Positions 1 through 5,510 of a stretch of DNA of 7,988 nucleotides are shown in pieces. The stretch is taken from NCBI GenBank assembly GCA_903879825.1, contig CAIRND010000539.1, positions 1 through 7,988 on the forward strand. The letters run 5' to 3'. A program made the position numbers and the translations under genes. Every line of letters begins with the position of its first letter. Positions within the stretch are counted from its first letter, which is position 1. The notes under the pieces were generated by a model that saw only the letters and a program-made list of their open reading frames with translations, did not search any database and had not been told where the DNA came from. This stretch comes from an uncultured Geobacteraceae bacterium (GTDB lineage Bacteria; Desulfobacterota; Desulfuromonadia; Geobacterales; Pseudopelobacteraceae).

Positions 1-677
1 GGGCCGACAGCCGCACCGACTCGCAGGCGACCGAGACTATCCTTGCAGGCATTCGGATATTTTTTAACCTTCTCGATATCCTTGATCGTAATCAATCCCT
101 TCAAAAAGCGATCATTATCAACCACCAGAAGTTTTTCTACTCTGGTATGTTTCAAGTGCTCTTTTGCCTGCTCCAGCGTCGTCCCAACCTCCACAGTCAC
201 CAGATTACGTTTGGTCATACGAGCCGAAATTGGCAGATCAAAATCAGTCTCAAAACGAAGGTCACGGTTGGTGAGAATTCCGACCAGTTTGCCATTAGAC
301 TTGGTGACCGGCACGCCTGAAATGCGATAGCGACGCATTATATCGAGCGCCTCGCTGATTTTTTGCGTCGGGCGCATGGTGATTGGATCAACAATCATGC
401 CCGATTCACTCTTTTTTACCTTATCAACTTCGTATGCCTGAGCCTCGATAGAGAGATTTTTGTGAATAATACCGAGGCCACCCTCCCGAGCCATGCAAAT
501 GGCGGTGCGGGCTTCAGTAACCGTATCCATGGCCGCACTTACTAGTGGAATATTAAGCGGTATGTTTCTAGATATCCGGGTACTTAAGTTGGCATCACGG
601 GGGAGAATCAGAGAATGAGCGGGAACAAGCAGAACATCATCAAAGGTCAAACCTTCGGTTAGTTTATCATAGTGCAT
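1..677 (-). CDS. guaB: Inosine-5'-monophosphate dehydrogenase, N-terminal part (cut by window edge)
   Basis: Cytosolic enzyme that oxidises IMP to XMP with NAD+, the committed step of GMP synthesis. The visible 225 residues begin MHYDKLTEGLTFDDVLLVPA, the classic IMPDH opening, followed by the start of the TIM barrel with PLVSAAMDTVTE (residues 44-55) and GGLGIIHKN (67-74). A CBS-domain pair is inserted at roughly residues 93-205 (MRRYRISGVPV-type and EKLLVVD-type cores). The protein returns to the barrel at RVGAAVG (219-225), where the window ends. The catalytic cysteine loop and the rest of the barrel lie outside. The ATG at 677-675 is chosen because AAGGAG (689-684) sits 6 bases upstream and the protein start matches the family. 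It follows the M42 peptidase gene in the same direction after 172 bases and has its own candidate promoter, so it is probably a separate transcription unit. No frame break is seen. Confidence 0.96.
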   Translation of the reverse strand, partial: MHYDKLTEGLTFDDVLLVPAHSLILPRDANLSTRISRNIPLNIPLVSAAMDTVTEARTAICMAREGGLGIIHKNLSIEAQAYEVDKVKKSESGMIVDPITMRPTQKISEALDIMRRYRISGVPVTKSNGKLVGILTNRDLRFETDFDLPISARMTKRNLVTVEVGTTLEQAKEHLKHTRVEKLLVVDNDRFLKGLITIKDIEKVKKYPNACKDSLGRLRVGAAVG

Positions 678-708
678 GGACAACTCCTTGCGGATGAAAA
701 TTTTAAAG

Positions 709-737
709 AAGTTAGTACAGCGTACCGTCCAAGTCAA
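709..737 (-). promoter_or_regulatory. Candidate sigma-70 promoter for guaB
   Basis: Reading the minus strand, TTGACT (737-732) is separated by 17 bases from TAACTT (714-709). The -35 box matches the consensus at 5 of 6 positions, but the -10 box is weak (3 of 6). Transcription would start near 702, giving a leader of about 25 bases before the guaB ATG. The position is right and the spacing ideal, but the poor -10 box keeps this tentative. Confidence 0.4.
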
Positions 738-800
738 GGGAAATGGATCGATTGAGCGTATACTTTTTGAGTAAAAGCAGACAAATCAAGAGAGGATATA

Positions 801-838
801 TTGAGTAATAGTTATGATAACAATCTACTATTATTCAA
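801..838. repeat. AT-rich inverted repeat with a nested palindrome between the M42 gene and guaB
   Basis: TTGAGTAATAG (801-811) pairs with CTATTATTCAA (828-838), 11 positions with one imperfect pair (G-U in plus-strand RNA, A-C in minus-strand RNA). A second, competing dyad GTTATGATAAC (811-821) overlaps the left arm and loop. The element lies 12 bases past the stop codon of the M42 gene and about 60 bases upstream of the guaB -35 box. It could be a weak transcription end for the rnc operon or a protein-binding dyad. The stem has almost no G-C pairs and no clean T run follows, so it is not called a terminator. Confidence 0.4.
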
Positions 839-849
839 CAAATATAAAT

Positions 850-1923
850 TTATTTTGGAATAAATTCCTCTCGTGAGGAAATTCGTCCGAGCGTTGCGAC
901 AATCAACTTAGCCGCAGCTTCCAGATCACCCAATGAGAGCGTTTCAATCGGTGTGTGCATATATCGCAGAGGTATTTTCACCAGTGCCGTCGCTACACCG
1001 CCACGCGAAATCTGCATGACATTAGCATCAGTACCGGTTGCACGAGGGGTTGCGGTGTGCTGGAGTGCGATTTTTTCTTTGTCGGCTGTTGAGGATAAGA
1101 GTTCAAACAAATGCGGATTGATATTGGCACCCCGTGCGAGAATCGGGCCTTTGCCCAGTGCTACTTCGCCATTGTGTTTTTTTTCCACGTCCGGTTGATC
1201 AGTGGCAAAATCCACCTCTACACAGATACCAACATCCGGATTGATGGTGTAGCAACTGGTCGTCCCGCCACGTAGACCGATTTCCTCTTGAACCGAAGAA
1301 ACTCCATACAGGTCGATAGCAAGTTTTTTGCCGGAAGCGGCGACCTGTCTCAATACCTCGGCGACCACAAAGCAGCCGGCCTTATCATCAAAGCCACGTG
1401 AAGCGACCCGGTCACCCTGCAAGCGGGTAAATGAGCTCTCAAAAGTTACTGCGTCCCCTACCCTAACCAGTTTTTGCGCCTCTTTCTTGTCGCTCGCACC
1501 GATATCAATATACTGCGATTCAAGCTTGACGACCGTCTCTCGATCCTTGTTGTCCATCAAATGGATCGGTTTTTTACCGATGACACCCGCGAGCGGTCCG
1601 TTTGCCGTATGTATTGCAACCCGCTTGCCCGGCGTAAGATGGGCGTCTACGCCACCAACTGCGGCAAAATAGAGAAAACCCTTATCATCAATATATTTTA
1701 TCTGCAGACCAATCTCATCCGTATGACCAACAATCATTACCCTCGGCAGGTTTTTGCCCTTACCGCTTATTCTGCCGAAAACATTGCCCATGACATCGGT
1801 CGTCAACTCATCACAAAACGGAGCGACGTACTCACGAAAAACACGCTGGGCAGGCTGCTCATAACCAGAAGGACTTGGGGCATCAAGCAGTTGTTCAAGA
1901 AATTTCAGTGATTCTTTGCGCAT
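850..1923 (-). CDS. M42 family metallo-aminopeptidase (TET/glutamyl aminopeptidase-like)
   Basis: Predicted cytosolic di-metal aminopeptidase of 357 residues, a normal length for M42 enzymes (FrvX/PepA/TET group), which usually form large tetrahedral dodecamers that trim short peptides. Expected metal and catalytic residues are visible in order: H67 in GHTDEIGLQI, the Asp pair D179-D180 in RGFDDKAG, E213-E214 in VQEEIGLRGG (catalytic base then metal ligand), D238 in VEVDFATD and H323 in RYMHTPIE. The segment around residues 75-165 (TPGKRVAIHT, GVIGKKPIHLM) is the inserted PDZ-like dimerisation domain typical of the family. There is no signal peptide or membrane segment. The ATG at 1923 lies 3 bases after the stop of the upstream radical SAM gene. 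Its ribosome site GAGGTG (1935-1930) is inside the last codons of that gene, so translation is probably coupled. Substrate preference cannot be read from sequence; some M42 members were originally annotated as endoglucanases. Confidence 0.93.
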   Translation of the reverse strand: MRKESLKFLEQLLDAPSPSGYEQPAQRVFREYVAPFCDELTTDVMGNVFGRISGKGKNLPRVMIVGHTDEIGLQIKYIDDKGFLYFAAVGGVDAHLTPGKRVAIHTANGPLAGVIGKKPIHLMDNKDRETVVKLESQYIDIGASDKKEAQKLVRVGDAVTFESSFTRLQGDRVASRGFDDKAGCFVVAEVLRQVAASGKKLAIDLYGVSSVQEEIGLRGGTTSCYTINPDVGICVEVDFATDQPDVEKKHNGEVALGKGPILARGANINPHLFELLSSTADKEKIALQHTATPRATGTDANVMQISRGGVATALVKIPLRYMHTPIETLSLGDLEAAAKLIVATLGRISSREEFIPK

Positions 1924-1926
1924 CGG

Positions 1927-2976
1927 TTACACCTCATGAATAGAATAGTTAAGATCAGAAATGATGGAATGGATCGTTGTCGAATTATCTGTATAAATTT
2001 TCAGCTCTTCCATTTTAAGAGTGACATCCTGAATTACCTGCAGCTCTACACCACGCTCAGCCTGGATGTTTATATTACTTTGCTTCATCCCTACCACATC
2101 CGATAGTCGTGCCGGGTGGCATGAGACGGTTGCGCGGTGCCCGGATGGAACAAAACGACACATAAGGTCGGCATACAACCGAGAACGCACTAACTGTCCC
2201 AAAGCAGGATGCCAACAACCAGCCCGAACGCTCTCAGAATTAAGACCATTGTCTGCCTGCAAACCAATACGAATAACCGGTTTCCCCTCTTGCATGGCAC
2301 GCTGTAGAAGTATCTTGCAGAGATTTATTCCGCGTTCAAGAGTCAGCGGAACAAATTCTCCCGCAGAATATCGCTCCGCCAACTCTGTTCCTTGCAAAAC
2401 AACCGTCGGATAGATGCGCAGAAAATCGACTCCTGCTGAAATCACTTGGTTTAAAGATGATAGCGAGGATACCGGCGTATCACCTGGCAACCCGGGCATC
2501 AACTGGGCTCCGACGATAAGACCATGATTTTTGATGCAGTTGATGGCTTTGAGCGAATCCACAGAAGCATGGCCACGTCCGGATGCTGCCAGTACCGTAT
2601 CATTCATTGACTGCACCCCGAGTTCGATGGTGCGAACGCCTTTGTGCGCCAACCACGCGACATGATCATCATGAATATAATCAGGGCGGGTCGATACTCT
2701 GACCGAATTAAGCGTTCCGTTTTCAAGAAGCGGTTGCAGAGGTTCCAGTAATTCTGCCTGATTTTTTTTAGGGAGCGCGGTAAAAGTGCCACCAAAAAAC
2801 GCAACCTCCATCGGTCGATTCCCTGCAGTTGAGCGCCACAGATTAATCCTGTCACGTATCTGTTCCGAAGTGGGAAGAGTTCCACTCGAACCCGAAATAG
2901 CACGTTGATCACAAAAAACGCAGGTATGTGGACATCCCTGATGGCTGATAAAAAATGGAACGGTAACTGATTTCAC
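1927..2976 (-). CDS. Elp3-like radical SAM protein without acetyltransferase domain
   Basis: A 349-residue radical SAM enzyme predicted to bind a [4Fe-4S] cluster and S-adenosylmethionine. The cluster motif CxxxCxxC is C15-C19-C22 in GCPHTCVFCDQ. It is followed by the SAM-contacting GGTFT (62-66), STRPD (95-99), ELGVQSMND (118-126), MPGLPGDT (160-167) and RIYPTVVLQGT (187-197). The RIYPT segment and the overall order resemble the radical SAM half of Elp3 (tRNA wobble-uridine modification), but the protein ends where Elp3 would begin its GNAT acetyltransferase domain. The C-terminal 100 residues are not recognised and contain C254, C273 and C286. The start is GTG at 2976: it gives the family-typical N-terminus (VPFFISHQGCPH) and overlaps the rnc stop by four bases (GTGA). 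No strong ribosome site is seen, so translation likely depends on coupling to rnc. The rnc-adjacent position is shared with clostridia and, from memory, with related deltaproteobacteria. The substrate is unknown; a tRNA or other RNA is a guess. Confidence 0.88.
   Translation of the reverse strand: MKSVTVPFFISHQGCPHTCVFCDQRAISGSSGTLPTSEQIRDRINLWRSTAGNRPMEVAFFGGTFTALPKKNQAELLEPLQPLLENGTLNSVRVSTRPDYIHDDHVAWLAHKGVRTIELGVQSMNDTVLAASGRGHASVDSLKAINCIKNHGLIVGAQLMPGLPGDTPVSSLSSLNQVISAGVDFLRIYPTVVLQGTELAERYSAGEFVPLTLERGINLCKILLQRAMQEGKPVIRIGLQADNGLNSESVRAGCWHPALGQLVRSRLYADLMCRFVPSGHRATVSCHPARLSDVVGMKQSNINIQAERGVELQVIQDVTLKMEELKIYTDNSTTIHSIISDLNYSIHEV
1930..1935 (-). promoter_or_regulatory. Ribosome binding site of the M42 peptidase, inside the preceding gene
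   Basis: GAGGTG on the minus strand lies 6 bases before the ATG at 1923. It is formed by the last two sense codons of the radical SAM gene, so ribosomes finishing that gene uncover or occupy this site. This supports both the chosen start and translational coupling. Confidence 0.7.
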
Positions 2977-3686
2977 GCACGCGGCCTGTCATGTACCTGA
3001 AAAACACTCAGCGACTCGGCAGCAGCGGCTTGCTGAGCAATCTTTTTCGACTTTCCATGACCAACAGCGATGATTGAATCGCCAACCACAATCTGAAATG
3101 TAAACGAACGGTTGTGAGGTGGCCCGGATTCATCCGTAAGTTGGTATACCGGCTGAGGACGACCATGTGATGATAGATATTCCTGCAGTTCACTTTTTGC
3201 ATCTCGGCCCAATACAAGCGATTCCGGTGCACCAGCCAGCTTTTCAAACAGACGTACCACCAGAGTGCGCGCGGCTTGAAGACCGCCATCTCTGTACAGC
3301 GCAGCAATTAAAGCTTCCAGCACATCTGCCAGGATTGAATCTTTCTCCCGTCCTGCGGTCTGTTCTTCACCACGACCGAGCAGAAAAAAAGTACCAATTC
3401 CCAGAGTTCGAGCCCGATCAGCCAAAATATCCTGACCAGCCAATCGAGAGCGAAGCTGTGACAGGGAACCTTCATCCCAGTCCGGATAGCGTTCGTAAAG
3501 CATTTCAGCCAACAGAAACCCTAATATTGCATCGCCGAGGAATTCCAGACGCTGATAGTCGCCTCCACCCGGATTTCCACTGATTTCATGTAAATAGGAC
3601 GGGTGCGTAAGCGCCTGAACAAGAATACGCTGATCAGCGAATGTATATGCCAAAAGTTGTTCAAGTTGCTGAATTTTTATCGTCAT
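2973..3686 (-). CDS. rnc: Ribonuclease III
   Basis: Cytosolic endonuclease that cuts double-stranded RNA, including the rRNA precursor stems. With the start used here it has 237 residues, near the usual 220-240. The signature RLEFLGDAIL spans residues 46-55, with metal ligands E48 and D52; the second acidic pair is D121 and E124 in ADVLEA. Together these match E. coli E38, D45, D114 and E117. A C-terminal double-stranded RNA binding domain spans about residues 160-226, opening DAKSELQEYL and including GHGKSKKIAQQAAAAE. The frame is open further upstream to an ATG at 3749, but that would add 21 residues unlike the family and would place the promoter at 3736-3708 inside the gene. The ATG at 3686 follows GGGGTG (3696-3691), a rather close site, 4 bases away. 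It is the first gene of the minus-strand operon and its TGA overlaps the next start. Confidence 0.95.
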   Translation of the reverse strand: MTIKIQQLEQLLAYTFADQRILVQALTHPSYLHEISGNPGGGDYQRLEFLGDAILGFLLAEMLYERYPDWDEGSLSQLRSRLAGQDILADRARTLGIGTFFLLGRGEEQTAGREKDSILADVLEALIAALYRDGGLQAARTLVVRLFEKLAGAPESLVLGRDAKSELQEYLSSHGRPQPVYQLTDESGPPHNRSFTFQIVVGDSIIAVGHGKSKKIAQQAAAAESLSVFQVHDRPRA

Positions 3687-3707
3687 ATGACACCCCGGAA
3701 CTGCAAG

Positions 3708-3736
3708 ACTATAGTCACCTGATCCGGTTTTGGCAA
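3708..3736 (-). promoter_or_regulatory. Sigma-70 promoter for the rnc operon
   Basis: On the minus strand TTGCCA (3736-3731, 5 of 6 consensus) is followed after exactly 17 bases by TATAGT (3713-3708, 5 of 6). Transcription would begin near 3701, leaving only about 15 bases before the rnc ATG. A perfect 10-base palindrome GACTATAGTC (3707-3716) covers the -10 box, which may be coincidence or an operator. The promoter decides the rnc start in favour of 3686. Confidence 0.7.
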
Positions 3737-3776
3737 TCGAAAGTAGCAAGGCGCAGAAGGCTTATGGGAATTTAGG

Positions 3777-3805
3777 TTGATAATTCAGGGGCTCTTGCCT
3801 ATAAT
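3777..3805 (+). promoter_or_regulatory. Strong sigma-70 promoter for the tmk-holB-ricT-metG operon
   Basis: TTGATA (3777-3782, 5 of 6) and a perfect TATAAT (3800-3805) are separated by 17 bases, the best promoter in the window. Transcription would begin near 3812, giving a leader of roughly 45 bases to the tmk GTG. Its -35 box is 40 bases from the -35 box of the opposing rnc promoter, so the two transcripts diverge without overlapping. Confidence 0.8.
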
Positions 3806-3844
3806 TCCGTTTTTAATTTACCATAAATGCTGACTGCACGAATC

Positions 3845-3850
3845 AAGGTG
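3845..3850 (+). promoter_or_regulatory. Ribosome binding site deciding the tmk GTG start
   Basis: AAGGTG lies 6 bases before GTG at 3857. The in-frame ATG at 3827 has no purine-rich site ahead of it, being preceded by TTTAATTTACC. This favours the GTG. Confidence 0.65.
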
Positions 3851-3856
3851 ATACAC

Positions 3857-4513
3857 GTGGGTTATTTTATTACATTTGAAGGTGTTGAGGGGTGTGGCAA
3901 AACCACCCAAATAAAACTTCTGTCTGAGTTTCTCTCAACTCGCGGTATTCTCTCTGTTTTGACCCGCGAACCCGGTGGTTGCCCGATTGCTGATAAAATC
4001 CGCACAATCCTTCTGGATGCAGAAAACCAGGCGCTTTCTCCTCTGGCTGAGCTGATGTTGTACGCAGCTGCCAGAGCGCAGCATATAACCGAAGTTATTT
4101 CCCCCGCTCTCAGCGCCGGAAAAATTGTTTTGTGTGATCGTTTTTGCGATGCAACTGTCGCGTACCAGAGTTTCGGGCGCGGTATAGATCGCACAATTAT
4201 TGACAGCCTGAATTTTCACGCCTGTCAAGGGAGAACACCCGACTTGACAATACTTGTCGATTGTGACCCACGAGTAGGGCTTGAACGGGCTCGCCGAAGA
4301 ATCGAAGCTACCAGCGGTCCGCGGGAGGAACGCTTTGAGCTGGAGGCGTTAGCCTTCCATCAACGTGTTCGTGACGGCTACCTGCAACTTGCTGCAGACG
4401 ATCCGAATCGTTTCTTGATTATTGATGGGTCAGAAACGATTGAAGAAATTTTTGCATCAATTACTACGCAGGTGGATTCACGGATTCCGGAGTCATTACG
4501 TGCCGTTTGCTGA
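3857..4513 (+). CDS. tmk: Thymidylate kinase
   Basis: Phosphorylates dTMP to dTDP with ATP in the cytosol, the last specific step toward dTTP. From the GTG at 3857 it has 218 residues, typical for the bacterial enzyme, and begins MGYFITFEGVEGCGKTTQ. The P-loop is residues 9-17 (GVEGCGKTT). REPGG (37-41) and CDRFCDATVAYQ (93-104, with the DR motif at D94-R95) contribute to dTMP binding, and RGID follows at 108-111. The arginine-rich LID segment is at about 144-161 (RARRRIEATSGPREERFE). The upstream in-frame ATG at 3827 would add ten unlike residues (MLTARIKVIH) and lacks a ribosome site, so GTG is preferred. It is the first gene of the plus-strand operon behind a near-consensus promoter, and its last 14 bases overlap the start of holB. 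Confidence 0.95.
   Translation: MGYFITFEGVEGCGKTTQIKLLSEFLSTRGILSVLTREPGGCPIADKIRTILLDAENQALSPLAELMLYAAARAQHITEVISPALSAGKIVLCDRFCDATVAYQSFGRGIDRTIIDSLNFHACQGRTPDLTILVDCDPRVGLERARRRIEATSGPREERFELEALAFHQRVRDGYLQLAADDPNRFLIIDGSETIEEIFASITTQVDSRIPESLRAVC
4489..4492 (+). promoter_or_regulatory. Ribosome binding site deciding the holB GTG start
   Basis: GGAG within CCGGAGT, inside the tmk reading frame, stands 7 bases before the GTG at 4500. It supports that GTG over the in-frame ATG at 4422, which lies deep inside tmk. Confidence 0.6.
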
Positions 4514-5480
4514 TATTCAAGGGCACGATCGGATAATTGAGGTTCTGCACCGTTCTCTGCGGAGCGGCAAGACAGCTCATTCCTATCTGTTTGAAGGTGT
4601 CCCCGGATGCGGTCGAAAGAAAACAGCTCAGACACTTATTCAGGCGCTTTTTTGTCAGGTTCTTCCAGATGATGCCTGCGGTACCTGCCCGTCGTGCCGC
4701 AGGATTGATGGTGGCAACCATCCTGATATTCACCTGATCACACCATTACCGGATAAGCGCGATATCAGTATTGAACAGTTACGTGAGATGCAGCATATAT
4801 TGTCGTTGCGACCCTATGAGGCACCTCGCAAAGCTTGCATAATCGATCCGGCCGAACGAATGAGCGTAAGTGCGGCGAACTCTCTGCTAAAAACGTTGGA
4901 AGAGCCGCCCGGAAATGCTCTGATAATTCTGCTGACAGAAAATGCAGGAATGTTGCTGCCAACGGTTCGATCCCGCTGTCAACTGATCAGATTTGCTCCA
5001 CTTTCTCCTGAGCACGTGCTAACGCTGCTTGAACGGAACGGGATGGCACCAGAGGCGGCTGCGCTTATAGCACCAATGTCAGGCGGCAGCCTGCAAAAAG
5101 CGTTGGAGTTCGACAATGAAGCACTTGGTTCGCGGCGCGAAGCGGTGTTGTCACGAGTGGCCGCGCTGTCTATCCACCAGATAGCGACTGTTTTTGATGC
5201 AGCAGAAGAGTTGTCCGGTAACCGTGATGCAACACTTGAGCTGCTTGATATGCTACTCTCCTTTTTCCGTGACGCAGTTCATCTGGGAGCAGGTAGCGGA
5301 GACATAGTCAATCGTTCTGTCAGGTCGGAAATCGAAGCCATTGCAGCAAAACGTCCGTTCCCGCGAAACCTGGAATTACTCGAACGCATTTATGAAACGA
5401 GGCGCGCCGTCCAGCGCAATGCGAATCCCAAGCTGGCTCTGGATCACCTATTTATGACCATGGCTGGCAGCAGTAGATAA
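4500..5480 (+). CDS. holB: DNA polymerase III delta' subunit (clamp loader)
   Basis: Structural subunit of the clamp loader that places the sliding clamp on DNA during replication. From the GTG at 4500 it has 326 residues, near the family norm of about 330. It starts MPFADIQGHDRIIEVLHRSL, the usual opening of delta' and tau/gamma AAA+ proteins. The P-loop region (33-42, GVPGCGRKKT) is altered: an Arg stands where the Walker Lys is expected, consistent with delta' not being an active ATPase. A zinc-binding set is C52, C60, C63 and C66. The Walker B-like strand is CIIDPAER (113-120), the NSLLKTLEEPP helix is at 127-137, and the SRC motif is S158-R159-C160. The C-terminal collar domain follows from about residue 210. 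The gene overlaps tmk by 14 bases, so translation is probably coupled. DnaX has similar motifs, but the length, altered P-loop and tmk neighbour favour delta'. Confidence 0.93.
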   Translation: MPFADIQGHDRIIEVLHRSLRSGKTAHSYLFEGVPGCGRKKTAQTLIQALFCQVLPDDACGTCPSCRRIDGGNHPDIHLITPLPDKRDISIEQLREMQHILSLRPYEAPRKACIIDPAERMSVSAANSLLKTLEEPPGNALIILLTENAGMLLPTVRSRCQLIRFAPLSPEHVLTLLERNGMAPEAAALIAPMSGGSLQKALEFDNEALGSRREAVLSRVAALSIHQIATVFDAAEELSGNRDATLELLDMLLSFFRDAVHLGAGSGDIVNRSVRSEIEAIAAKRPFPRNLELLERIYETRRAVQRNANPKLALDHLFMTMAGSSR

Positions 5481-5500
5481 GGTTTTGTCTCATTATTACT

Positions 5501-5506
5501 GGAGGT
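5501..5506 (+). promoter_or_regulatory. Ribosome binding site for the ricT TTG start
   Basis: GGAGGT, the strongest Shine-Dalgarno match in the window, lies only 4 bases before TTG at 5511. No ATG or GTG occurs in frame between it and residue 15, and the protein from TTG matches the family start, so TTG is accepted despite short spacing. It sits in the 30-base gap after holB. Confidence 0.7.
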
Positions 5507-5510
5507 ATTT

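Noticed and set aside
755..788. A second guaB promoter from TTGATT (788-783) with TATACG nearby on the minus strand.
   Set aside because: The spacing is about 21 bases, too long for a sigma-70 promoter.
801..838. Calling the inverted repeat a rho-independent terminator.
   Set aside because: The stem is nearly all A-T, the loop is about 16 bases and no T run follows on either strand.
1474..1911. Antisense open frame of 145 codons opposite the M42 peptidase gene.
   Set aside because: Fully opposite conserved coding sequence, no plausible protein features or ribosome site noted.
3687..3749. Upstream in-frame extension of rnc to an ATG at 3749 (21 extra residues).
   Set aside because: The extra residues do not resemble RNase III N-termini, and the good promoter at 3736-3708 would lie inside the gene.
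3827..3856. ATG at 3827 as the tmk start.
   Set aside because: No ribosome site precedes it and it adds ten residues before the usual thymidylate kinase opening; GTG at 3857 has AAGGTG at proper spacing.
4422..4499. ATG at 4422 as the holB start.
   Set aside because: It would overlap tmk by 92 bases and add 26 residues before the family opening PFADIQGH.
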